From assembly GCF_002304225.1 (NCBI RefSeq), contig NZ_NSLB01000002.1:1-64000 (forward strand): a stretch of 64,000 nucleotides of DNA. Direction: 5' to 3'. Below the pieces are notes generated by a model. That model made no database searches. It was given only the letters and a program-made list of their open reading frames with translations, and was not told the DNA's origin. This DNA comes from Pseudomonas sp. HAR-UPW-AIA-41. Lineage in GTDB: Bacteria > Pseudomonadota > Gammaproteobacteria > Pseudomonadales > Pseudomonadaceae. A program made the position numbers and the translations under genes. This document shows positions 46,861 to 53,789 of this stretch, one piece after another (the stretch's first letter is position 1; the number at the start of each line of letters is the position of its first letter).

Positions 46861-47325
46861 GTGAAAATTAAGTGGCTGGCCTTACCGCTAATCGCGGTCA
46901 TAGTAGCTGTAGCAAGTCTATACGCCTTTGCTCACACTCTGCCTAACCTTGTTCTTCCTCTGAGGTCAGTTAATGCATTTGCCTCTTCTGATGGTGGCTC
47001 AGTCACAATTGAGATTGAAGATGCCGCTGGTAATCAATTTTACTTCGGAATTGAAGGCAGCCTAGACACACCGCGCGAAGTGTTCCCGTCCTTTTACGCA
47101 CGCCCAATCTTCGGAATACCTCTAATCATCAAGCCCAAAGTTGGCAGCCTTGAAGAACGCGAGCTTGCAGATTTCGCAAAAAATCTAGCAACGTCCAACC
47201 TCACCACAAAAGCATTGAGCAAGGTTACGGCTAACGAGCTAGGCGGGCTTTCAAAAGAAGAATTCAAATACGCCGTCATCTATTCCATATACACCACTCT
47301 CAGTGAGCGCCATGCCTCTAACTAG
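46861..47325 (+). CDS. Cassette 12: membrane-anchored hypothetical protein
   Basis: 154 residues from a GTG start. One N-terminal hydrophobic segment (about 5-25) anchors a soluble domain with SVTIEIEDAAGNQFYFGIEGSLD and a helical C-terminus. The GAGG of the cassette core and the following bases form the ribosome site. Its last codons lie inside the attC. No family recognised. Confidence 0.65.
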   Translation: MKIKWLALPLIAVIVAVASLYAFAHTLPNLVLPLRSVNAFASSDGGSVTIEIEDAAGNQFYFGIEGSLDTPREVFPSFYARPIFGIPLIIKPKVGSLEERELADFAKNLATSNLTTKALSKVTANELGGLSKEEFKYAVIYSIYTTLSERHASN

Positions 47326-47402
47326 TGGTTCAAGCCGCTCGCTTCGCTCACTCGGGACGTTCAAAAGCTACGCTTTTGCCGCCCCTTAACCAAACGTTAG
47401 GC
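47316..47402 (+). repeat. attC 12 (class B, 87 bp)
   Basis: Opens CTCTAAC, exact complement of GTTAGAG opening cassette 12; closes GTTAGGC. Confidence 0.9.
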
Positions 47403-47409
47403 CTCACAC

Positions 47410-47739
47410 ATGTCGAACCCCATTGATGTCCAGACTGATATTCTTTCTAAAATTTCAGAGTATCTCTATGACAGCGCCCCCTCAGAGTTTGAAGAGGCAA
47501 CCTGCACTTTTGAATACGATTGTGAAGATGATGGCAGCTGGTCAGTTGGATCTAAATTTTCATATACAGACAACGGAATAATTTTCAGTGATTACCTCAA
47601 TGACGAAGGTGGCAAGCTTACAGATCTCGTCGCCAAACTTCATGAAGTAATGCATTCACACACAGGTGGCAAGTGGAGCGCGTTTACTATTTCCGTTAAG
47701 AACGGCGGCCCCGCAAACGTTAAATTCAAGTATGAATGA
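47410..47739 (+). CDS. Cassette 13: YezG/DUF600-like putative immunity protein
   Basis: 109 residues, strongly acidic. The order helix (ILSKISEYLYDSAP), strand (CTFEYDCEDDGSWSVGSKFSY), helix (LTDLVAKLHEVM) and strand (KWSAFTISVKNGGPANVKFKYE) matches the YezG-type immunity family that neutralises YeeF-like nuclease toxins. No toxin is adjacent. Assignment is by eye and moderate. Confidence 0.65.
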   Translation: MSNPIDVQTDILSKISEYLYDSAPSEFEEATCTFEYDCEDDGSWSVGSKFSYTDNGIIFSDYLNDEGGKLTDLVAKLHEVMHSHTGGKWSAFTISVKNGGPANVKFKYE

Positions 47740-47744
47740 ATACG

Positions 47745-47820
47745 GCCTAACAACTGGTTCAAATCGCTCGCTCCGCTCGCTGGGACGGGCTAAAGCCCGC
47801 CCCTTAACCAAACGTTATGT
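47745..47820 (+). repeat. attC 13 (class B short, 76 bp)
   Basis: Opens GCCTAAC, exact complement of the core of cassette 13; closes GTTATGT; hairpin GGGC-TAAA-GCCC. Confidence 0.9.
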
Positions 47821-47835
47821 GCCAAAGGAAGGTCT

Positions 47836-48069
47836 ATGTCGCTCCCCAAAGACAGAGTTGTAGTCGCAAGCGATGTAAATCCTCGAGATGGGATCGGTGT
47901 TGAAATCTACAGAAACGACGAACTGGTCGTTGAAATTTTTAGGGACGATACGGACAGAACTCGGACAGTAACAGTATTCAAAGAATCAATTTCACTTGAG
48001 CTAATGGAGGAATCCATTCAGATATTCAAGAAAGAGATTCCTTGGGACTTCATTGAATACGAGGAATAG
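47836..48069 (+). CDS. Cassette 14: 77-residue conserved protein, paralogue of cassette 3
   Basis: Same fold and almost the same C-terminal helix as cassette 3 (TVFKESISLELMEESIQIF shared exactly). The N-terminal strand differs (NPRDGIGVEIYRNDELVVEIF). Nucleotide differences are concentrated at silent positions. Both paralogues are preceded by the same GTTATGTGCCAAAGGAAGG leader but end in different residues. Function unknown. Confidence 0.75.
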   Translation: MSLPKDRVVVASDVNPRDGIGVEIYRNDELVVEIFRDDTDRTRTVTVFKESISLELMEESIQIFKKEIPWDFIEYEE

Positions 48070-48071
48070 GC

Positions 48072-48160
48072 ACATAACAATGCGCTCAACTACCGCTCAC
48101 TTCGTTCGCGGGACGTCCAAAAGCTACGCTTTTGGCCGCCCGTTAGCTTAATCGTTATGT
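48072..48160 (+). repeat. attC 14 (class A, 89 bp)
   Basis: Opens ACATAAC, exact complement of GTTATGT opening cassette 14; closes GTTATGT. Confidence 0.9.
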
Positions 48161-48170
48161 GCAAACACAC

Positions 48171-48497
48171 ATGAAAGAGCTCATTGCAAGCCTGAAGGTT
48201 ATTGGAATAACTCCTGATGGAGAGCGGATCGATATCATTGCCGAAATCGGCAAGCCGTTCCCAGTTGAAGGCCAAGAAGACATTGATGAGTGGGCATGCC
48301 CAGTGTCACTTAAGCCGCTATACAAACGGCTGCATAACGCTCACGGAAGTGGCTCATTGCAAGCACTCTGCCTAGCGACAAGCCTTGCTTTGAATTTACT
48401 GCAAGGCTTTATCGAAAAAGGCGGAAGGCTAGTTCATGAGGACGGAACCGATTTTCCTCTTGAAGCTTATTCCTTTGGCCTCGCAAAAGGCACATAA
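48171..48497 (+). CDS. Cassette 15: hypothetical protein
   Basis: 108 residues from the ATG at 48171. A strand-rich N-terminus (GITPDGERIDIIAEIGKPF) leads to ACPVSLKPLYKRLHNAHGSGSLQALCLATSLALNLLQGFI, a layout reminiscent of small DUF6968-like proteins in which the central domain carries CPV and LQAL motifs. The assignment is tentative. Soluble, no signal peptide. Confidence 0.6.
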   Translation: MKELIASLKVIGITPDGERIDIIAEIGKPFPVEGQEDIDEWACPVSLKPLYKRLHNAHGSGSLQALCLATSLALNLLQGFIEKGGRLVHEDGTDFPLEAYSFGLAKGT

Positions 48498-48580
48498 CAA
48501 TGTGCTCAACTATCGCTCACTTCGTTCGCTGGACAGCCAAAAGCTGCGCTTTTGTCTGCCCGTTAGCTTAATCGTTAGAT
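48492..48580 (+). repeat. attC 15 (class A, 89 bp)
   Basis: Opens ACATAAC, exact complement of the core of cassette 15; closes GTTAGAT. Confidence 0.9.
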
Positions 48581-48606
48581 GCAGTTTCAAAAATCACGGA
48601 ACCATC

Positions 48607-48909
48607 ATGGCATTCGACATGTATCACGGTAGCGAGAAAGCATGCATAGAAACGCATGAAGAGTCGCTATTCGTTCCTGTTAACGAAAATCCGAAATACC
48701 TATGCCTAGGCTGGCTTTTGGCAGAACTCTATAACTCCCCCAGGATTCCACCAGAAAAATCGAATATTATTGTTCATGAGCTTATTGCGTTGCGAGAGGA
48801 GCTTCTTGGCACAGAGCTAAGCTATGTAACAAGAACCATTGACAGAATCATGCCTTTCTTCAGCAAAGCATACATACTCAAAGCTGAGATAAAGTGCGTA
48901 AGCGATTGA
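48607..48909 (+). CDS. Cassette 16: hypothetical protein
   Basis: 100 residues, helical and soluble, with a GWLLAELYNSPRIPPEKSNIIVHELIALREELL core. A longer in-frame reading from 48436 only translates the preceding attC and is rejected. The ATG at 48607 lies 32 bases into the cassette. Small helical proteins of this style are common in cassettes; no family assigned. Confidence 0.62.
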   Translation: MAFDMYHGSEKACIETHEESLFVPVNENPKYLCLGWLLAELYNSPRIPPEKSNIIVHELIALREELLGTELSYVTRTIDRIMPFFSKAYILKAEIKCVSD

Positions 48910-48923
48910 GGCTCGTGCCATGC

Positions 48924-48999
48924 ATCTAACAAGTGGTTCAAATCGCTCGCTTCGCTCACTGGGACGGGCTAAAGCCCGCCCCTTAACCAAACGTTAAAC
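48924..48999 (+). repeat. attC 16 (class B short, 76 bp)
   Basis: Opens ATCTAAC, exact complement of GTTAGAT opening cassette 16; closes GTTAAAC. Confidence 0.9.
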
Positions 49000-49015
49000 A
49001 TTAGAGGAAAACTCC

Positions 49016-49345
49016 ATGCGGCTTGTCTTAACTTTGATTCTAATAACACTTTCGCTCATATCAAATGCTGCTCCAATTAAAGGGGCAGGAGCCGGAAGCT
49101 GTGGTGAGTGGGTAGAAGAGCGGCGAGAAAATACATATCACGCCACACTGCATTGGATCCAAGGCTTCTTGAGCGCTTACAACGCGTATGTTTATTCTGG
49201 AACAAATCCTGACGGTGTATTTGGTGGCGCAGACTATAAGGCAATTGCCGTCTGGATGGATAACTATTGTCAGAAAAACCCTTTAAGCACCCCATATACA
49301 GGTGCCGAACTTCTTATCAAAGAGCTGGAAGCCCAGTACAACTAA
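49016..49345 (+). CDS. Cassette 17: secreted small protein
   Basis: 109 residues with a signal peptide cleaved near Ser-Asn-Ala-Ala (residue 18). The mature part holds GSCGEWVEERRENTYHATLHWIQGFLSAYNAYV and a second Cys in MDNYCQKNP, giving a likely disulfide. The pattern of Cys, WIQGFLSAYN and late Cys is seen in small periplasmic HdeA- or Rap1a-like proteins, but I cannot assign it firmly. GAGGAAA is the ribosome site. Confidence 0.7.
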   Translation: MRLVLTLILITLSLISNAAPIKGAGAGSCGEWVEERRENTYHATLHWIQGFLSAYNAYVYSGTNPDGVFGGADYKAIAVWMDNYCQKNPLSTPYTGAELLIKELEAQYN

Positions 49346-49346
49346 C

Positions 49347-49435
49347 GTCTAACAATGCGCTCAATTATCGCTCACTCCGTTCGCTGGACAGCCAAAAGCT
49401 GCGCTTTTGGCCGCCCGTTAGCTTAATCGTTAGGC
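49347..49435 (+). repeat. attC 17 (class A, 89 bp)
   Basis: Opens GTCTAAC (one mismatch from the complement of GTTAAAC), closes GTTAGGC. Confidence 0.88.
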
Positions 49436-49444
49436 GTTACCAAA

Positions 49445-49774
49445 ATTAAAAATTTATTCTGCTCTATTTTTATAATCATCCTAATGGGTTGCGCGCCATC
49501 TCACGGTGTATGGAGTCGTGGCCTTGACGCTATGGTCGGTACAAAATTCAACGGTCACATATATCAAGATTGCCACAGTGGTTGTGGTGACTCTTACTGG
49601 TCACCATCAAATAAAAATGAAGAATTTGACAAAGTTATTCCTCAGGGAAACGACAAGCGCTACTACATTACATGGGAGAGAGCATGTAAGTACTCCGTTT
49701 TAGTTTCCGAACCCGGCATAATTAAGTCTTGGCGATACGAAACGAATGAAGTTAATAGCTGCTATGTTTATTAA
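49445..49774 (+). CDS. Cassette 18: small lipoprotein with non-standard start
   Basis: Frame open from the cassette boundary. Read from the ATT at 49445 it gives a lipoprotein signal peptide (KNLFCSIFIIILMGC, lipobox LMGC), then a mature region of about 94 residues with HSGCGDSYWSPS and ACKYSVLV. The only ATG in frame (49484) sits at the lipobox Met, right before the Cys, and would delete the export signal. Either ATT is used as a rare start, or the start codon has been lost and the gene is silent. Family not recognised. Confidence 0.55.
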   Translation: MKNLFCSIFIIILMGCAPSHGVWSRGLDAMVGTKFNGHIYQDCHSGCGDSYWSPSNKNEEFDKVIPQGNDKRYYITWERACKYSVLVSEPGIIKSWRYETNEVNSCYVY

Positions 49775-49822
49775 TTTGCGATCAACAAGCAGCTATAAAA
49801 ATTTATCACTAATGGTGCCGTC

Positions 49823-49898
49823 GCCTAACAAGCGGTTCAAATCGTTCGCCGCGCTCTCTGGGACGGACAGAGCCCGCCCCTTAACCTAAACGTTAGGC
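49823..49898 (+). repeat. attC 18 (class B short, 76 bp)
   Basis: Opens GCCTAAC, exact complement of the core of cassette 18; closes GTTAGGC. Contains small differences (CCTAAACGTTAGG) from other class B sites. Confidence 0.85.
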
Positions 49899-49908
49899 AG
49901 AAACAGTT

Positions 49909-50676
49909 ATGAAGAACCTACAAACCCTGAAATTACTTGCGGGCATTGGAGTCCTACTTACCTTTCTGTCTTGGCTCTTTGATAAGTCAGCATGGTTTTC
50001 TTCCGTCCTTCTAAATATCGGCTCCGGTATCGTGACGTCAGTTGTGCTCATATATGCATATGATCTATTAATTGAAAGGCAGCAAGAAAAGCTTCGAAAA
50101 GACAAACAGCGTCGAGCAATTTCAAATCAAAAAATCACACTACGACAACATTACAGGGTTTTGCTTGACTGCTACAGAAGCGCTTACGCTGGCGCAGAAC
50201 CAGCAGAGTTCAAAGATATAAATTCATTTCTCGGCGCTCGCTACGAAGAAACATTTGCCGCACTAAATATTTATGCACCCTCACCAGCAAACTCAATGGG
50301 CACCACTCCATACTATAAATATATAGAAGACTCGTTTATACAGCTATCCAGCTCTCTCCACTTAATGCTGGCCGCATCTGGAGACAATCTAGATCAAGAG
50401 TTGTTCGCTGCAGTGGATAACCTACTAAACTCCGAGTTCATGAGGGTTTGCCAATCCCTCAGCGCAATATGCACCTTCACAATCCCCGGCTTCGGCAACG
50501 TACCCAGCCAGCTCATCACGGGAATGGGAGATCAAGTAAGAGACTACTGTATAAAATTCTGTCAGTTAATAAACGCCTTCGAGAAGGTTGAGCCCCAAGG
50601 CCTGAGAGAGTACAGAAAAGAAGATTGGCAGAATTTAATTTTACCTATTGGGCACGCTCGCGTAGCAAGCGCCTAA
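49909..50676 (+). CDS. Cassette 19: two-helix membrane protein with large cytosolic domain
   Basis: 255 residues. Two membrane helices at about 8-25 and 31-51 are followed by a basic helix (ERQQEKLRKDKQRR) and a mostly helical cytosolic domain of about 185 residues with no recognised motif. Two N-terminal helices plus a cytosolic helical domain is an architecture used by several membrane effectors of phage-defence systems, but also by many unrelated proteins. It precedes the nuclease-like cassettes. Confidence 0.7.
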   Translation: MKNLQTLKLLAGIGVLLTFLSWLFDKSAWFSSVLLNIGSGIVTSVVLIYAYDLLIERQQEKLRKDKQRRAISNQKITLRQHYRVLLDCYRSAYAGAEPAEFKDINSFLGARYEETFAALNIYAPSPANSMGTTPYYKYIEDSFIQLSSSLHLMLAASGDNLDQELFAAVDNLLNSEFMRVCQSLSAICTFTIPGFGNVPSQLITGMGDQVRDYCIKFCQLINAFEKVEPQGLREYRKEDWQNLILPIGHARVASA

Positions 50677-50746
50677 CAAGTGGTTCAAATCGCTCGCTCC
50701 GCTCGCTGGGACGGGCTAAAGCCCGCCCCTTAACCAAACGTTATGT
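50671..50746 (+). repeat. attC 19 (class B short, 76 bp)
   Basis: Opens GCCTAAC, exact complement of the core of cassette 19 and providing its TAA stop; closes GTTATGT. Confidence 0.9.
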
Positions 50747-50765
50747 GCCAAAAGGGAAAATCACG

Positions 50766-51314
50766 ATGCCTATTGATCCTGGCAAAGTAGAGCAATTGTT
50801 AGATAAAGCTCTCGAAGTATTCTTCCGTGCGGAGTCAGATAATATTGCCCTGGGCACTAACGAGAGAAATCTCTGCGGGCGCTTAGCTATCCATCTCAAT
50901 AATTTGCTTCCGGAGTTTGCTCTAGAAAGATATTACGCAGACACCGAGTACAACAGAAAACAAGATGGTCGCGTTAAAACAATTCTTGACCATCAGCACG
51001 TTATAGTAACCATCAACTGCGACCTCATACTTCACTCAAGAGGTGAGCTTGTGGCAGAGGATAATCTCATTGCCTTTGAGGTTAAGAAATCCACACGACC
51101 GAATCACGAAAAAGAGGACGATAGGAACAGACTTCGGGCGATGACTAAGGCCAGCTACGACGATGTTTGGTCAGCAGATGGTATCGCTCACCCAGAGCAT
51201 GTTTGCGGGTATCTCATTGGCGCATTCGTTGAGTTAGATGTAAGGTCACGCACATATCTCGTAGAGAAGTACGCTCACGGAAATATTGCTAGCTCTACCA
51301 ATGGCCATTTTTAA
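50766..51314 (+). CDS. Cassette 20: PD-(D/E)XK nuclease-like protein
   Basis: 182 residues from the ATG at 50766. An N-terminal helix with ERNLCGRLAIHLNNLLP contains an early Glu. CDLILHSRG near residue 90 supplies the Asp, and NLIAFEVKKSTRP near 104 supplies the E-x-K motif, the order expected for the PD-(D/E)XK nuclease core. A C-terminal tail (DVRSRTYLVEKYAHG) follows. It could be a small restriction-like or repair nuclease. The attC after it has a mutated cut site, so it is probably fused for mobility to cassette 21. Confidence 0.65.
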   Translation: MPIDPGKVEQLLDKALEVFFRAESDNIALGTNERNLCGRLAIHLNNLLPEFALERYYADTEYNRKQDGRVKTILDHQHVIVTINCDLILHSRGELVAEDNLIAFEVKKSTRPNHEKEDDRNRLRAMTKASYDDVWSADGIAHPEHVCGYLIGAFVELDVRSRTYLVEKYAHGNIASSTNGHF

Positions 51315-51330
51315 GCTACCAAGTAATGGC

Positions 51331-51419
51331 ACATAACAATGCGCTCAACTATCGCTCACTTCGTTCGCTGGACAGCCAAAAGCTACGCTTTTGTCTGCCC
51401 GTTAGCTTAATCTTTATAT
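51331..51419 (+). repeat. attC 20 (class A, 89 bp) with mutated cut site
   Basis: Opens ACATAAC, exact complement of the core of cassette 20. It closes TTTATAT instead of GTTATAT: the G before the cut is T. The next attC opens ATATAAC, which shows that the ancestral core was GTTATAT. Confidence 0.9.
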
Positions 51420-51437
51420 TCGCAGAGATATCATGCA

Positions 51438-52298
51438 ATGTCTGATGGAAAAGATTACGAAAAATTCGTAAAAGACCTCCAGCAAGCACTTTTGGATTCA
51501 GAGAAATTCTCCGAGCAAAAGAACATTGAAATCGAGGCAAATAAGAAAATAATTGATAATTTCGGAATTGAGCGCGAATTCGACCTGTACTGGGAGTACG
51601 AGCTGGCTGGCGTCACGTACAAAACAGTAATTGAATGCAAAGATTACGCCTCGCGCGTCTCAATTGAAAAAATTGATGCCCTTATTGGAAAAACACGCGA
51701 CATACCAGACTTAAAGCCAGTATTTGCCACCAAAACCGGCTACCAAAGTGGCGCAGAGGCAAAGGCAAAAGCTAACCGCATAGACCTTCTAATTGTTCGC
51801 AAGCAACGCGACGACGACTGGGAAGACAAGGACGGAAATCCATTAGTTAGAGAAATTAACATTGAAATGCAGATTCTGCCCTGCCCAAGAATAACAAACT
51901 TTCGACCTCGCATAGACGGAAATTGGGCAAAAGAAAATACAAATCTAGACCCAAGCACTAAATTAATTTCGTCCGGCATGAATAATGAAATATTCATTGA
52001 AGACGTTGCAAATAATGACACTTATTCACTATATGACTTGGCATATAGACTAGATTCAAAAGCCAATGGAGAATACGGCGATTTAAGCCACACAGAGACC
52101 TTTCAAGAAGCGTACTTCCTCAACAATGGGCTAAGACTAAAAATGCTTTCATATGAGGTTGATTTTTTCCGGCAAAAACCAATCATCAACCCCATCAATA
52201 TTGACTTCTCAAAAGAGTTGGTCGGCGTAATTGAGTATCTTCATAAGGGTTCCTCAACGGCAATCTTTAAGGACAGAATCATTAAAGATTGGAAGTAA
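51438..52298 (+). CDS. Cassette 21: Mrr-like restriction endonuclease-fold protein
   Basis: 286 residues. The first 120 residues form a restriction-endonuclease fold: helix DYEKFVKDLQQALL, then REFDLYWEYEL (Asp), KTVIECKDYASRVS (E-x-K, about 71-84) and KPVFATKTGYQSGAEAKAKA, as in Mrr/type IV enzymes. The C-terminal half is of unknown fold and may recognise modified or foreign DNA. No methylase is encoded nearby, which fits a modification-dependent or abortive enzyme. Confidence 0.75.
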   Translation: MSDGKDYEKFVKDLQQALLDSEKFSEQKNIEIEANKKIIDNFGIEREFDLYWEYELAGVTYKTVIECKDYASRVSIEKIDALIGKTRDIPDLKPVFATKTGYQSGAEAKAKANRIDLLIVRKQRDDDWEDKDGNPLVREINIEMQILPCPRITNFRPRIDGNWAKENTNLDPSTKLISSGMNNEIFIEDVANNDTYSLYDLAYRLDSKANGEYGDLSHTETFQEAYFLNNGLRLKMLSYEVDFFRQKPIINPINIDFSKELVGVIEYLHKGSSTAIFKDRIIKDWK

Positions 52299-52299
52299 A

Positions 52300-52387
52300 A
52301 TATAACAATGCGCTCAACACCGTTCGCTTCGCTCACTGGACTCGCAAAAGCTGCGCCTTTGCTCGCCTGTTAGCTTAATCGTTAGAA
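52300..52387 (+). repeat. attC 21 (class A, 88 bp)
   Basis: Opens ATATAAC, closes GTTAGAA. The central hairpin has a mismatch (CGCCTTTGC in place of CGCTTTTGC). Confidence 0.87.
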
Positions 52388-52402
52388 ACCAAAGATGGAC
52401 AG

Positions 52403-52681
52403 GTGTCAGTCCCTAAAACGCAAGCAATGACAGTGACAGTCAACGTAGAAGCTGGAGAGCCAATTGAGGTTGCGCTGCGCAAGCTCAATAAAAAGGTAAA
52501 GCATGAAACGGATCGCCGCTGGCACAAGCGAAGATTCGGTTATTACGAGAAGCCATCAGCATTGAAGCGCAAGGCAAAGAAGATGAAAGAGCTTTCAATA
52601 CAGTCAGGTGGTAGGTTGTGGTTGAAAATTGGACTTAAAGAGCAATTCTCTAAAAATGGCAGCTCAGCCGCAGGGCGCTAG
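52403..52681 (+). CDS. Cassette 22: ribosomal protein bS21-like protein
   Basis: 92 residues from GTG 52403 (ATG 52427 is an alternative). Residues about 11-66 follow the bS21 pattern: a short strand (VNVEAGEPIEVALRKLNKKV), then a basic helix with RRFGYYEKPSALKRKAKKMKEL, matching the bS21 consensus of EPFDVALRRFKR, RREFYEKPT and RKRAK. A C-terminal extension of about 25 residues (SGGRLWLKIGLKEQF) is not normal for bS21. bS21 helps mRNA binding on the 30S subunit. A mobile cassette copy could change translation initiation in its host. Confidence 0.75.
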   Translation: MSVPKTQAMTVTVNVEAGEPIEVALRKLNKKVKHETDRRWHKRRFGYYEKPSALKRKAKKMKELSIQSGGRLWLKIGLKEQFSKNGSSAAGR

Positions 52682-52694
52682 TCGTGCAATTGTT

Positions 52695-52783
52695 TCCTAA
52701 CAATGCGCTCAACTATCGCTCACTTCGTTCGCTGGACGTCCAAAAGCTGCGCTTTTGGCCGCCCGTTAGCTTAATCGTTATGC
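52695..52783 (+). repeat. attC 22 (class A, 89 bp)
   Basis: Opens TCCTAAC, one base from the expected TTCTAAC; closes GTTATGC. Confidence 0.88.
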
Positions 52784-52822
52784 ACCAAACACACAGCCCT
52801 TCACGACAAAAAGATAAATTTG

Positions 52823-53683
52823 ATGAGTGCGACTAAAATAGACAGCCTCTCTTCTCTGCTAGACCTGATATCTGCAACAAAGAAATCAGGCCATAGCTTG
52901 TATTTTAGAGGACAAAAGAAAAGGTACGATACCGTTAAGCCATCAATTGATAGAAATGGCTACTTAAAAAACGAAGATGTACTTTTTAAAGAATTCATAA
53001 TAAGAAACCCCGATGAGTTCAAAGGACAGAGGTCGACCTTTGAAATACTCACAAAAATGCAACACTATGGATTGCCAACTCGCCTTCTGGATATAACAAC
53101 AAATCCATTGGTCGCATTGTTTTTTGCAGTCGAGTCTGACAAAGAAACTGATGCAGAGGCTGGTGATTTTATAGTTTTTTCAATACCAGACAAATTCGTT
53201 AAGTATTACGACTCAGATACGGTGAGCGTAGTTGCAAATGTTGCAAGAAGGCCTTATGGCGAACTGGATGTCAGCAAAATATCTAGAAAAATATCCGAGG
53301 GCGAAGAAAAGAAGAAATGGATAAAAAGATTTAACGACCACGCTCACATCCAATATTTATTGCACGAAATAAAAGACGAAAAACCGTATTTTTCTCACGC
53401 CATAGAGAAAGATCACCTTCAGTCAATATGGTGTGTAAAGCCACTTCTTAACAACAGAAGAATAATAAAACAAGACGGCGCTTTCCTTTTATTTGGAATC
53501 GACGAAACAAAGAAGAAGCTTGCCAATTACAAGAAAGAGGAGTTTGAGCCAATCAGATTCGCGGTCGAAAACAAACAAAAACTCAGGGAGCAACTTGAGT
53601 TACTGGGGTTTTCAAGGGATAAGATTTATCCGGAAATGGATACGACTGCAGACTACCTCAAAGAAAGATACAAAAACGCATAA
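52823..53683 (+). CDS. Cassette 23: FRG domain protein
   Basis: 286 residues. The N-terminal FRG domain (about 8-115) shows the signature: SLYFRGQKKRYDTVKPSI with the Phe-Arg-Gly triplet, then EILTKMQHYGLPTRLLDITTNPLVALFFAVE. The C-terminal half is charged and AT-rich. FRG proteins occur in phage-defence and toxin contexts, where the domain is often predicted to modify nucleotides or RNA; its activity here is unproven. A start at 52820 (TTG) is also possible. Confidence 0.85.
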   Translation: MSATKIDSLSSLLDLISATKKSGHSLYFRGQKKRYDTVKPSIDRNGYLKNEDVLFKEFIIRNPDEFKGQRSTFEILTKMQHYGLPTRLLDITTNPLVALFFAVESDKETDAEAGDFIVFSIPDKFVKYYDSDTVSVVANVARRPYGELDVSKISRKISEGEEKKKWIKRFNDHAHIQYLLHEIKDEKPYFSHAIEKDHLQSIWCVKPLLNNRRIIKQDGAFLLFGIDETKKKLANYKKEEFEPIRFAVENKQKLREQLELLGFSRDKIYPEMDTTADYLKERYKNA

Positions 53684-53776
53684 CCATTCCGTCGAGAGGG
53701 ACCGCCCACAAGCTGCGCTTGTGGGTTCCCTTCGCGGCTTCGCCGCTACGGCGGCTCCTCACGTCAAACATTAGGC
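53678..53776 (+). repeat. attC 23 (class C, 99 bp) with mutated cut site
   Basis: Opens GCATAAC, exact complement of GTTATGC opening cassette 23. It closes ATTAGGC, with A in place of the invariant G. The middle is a different, longer hairpin region (CCCACAAGC/GCTTGTGGG, then GGCGGCTCCTCACGTC). Confidence 0.78.
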
Positions 53777-53789
53777 GCTTAGGAGACAT

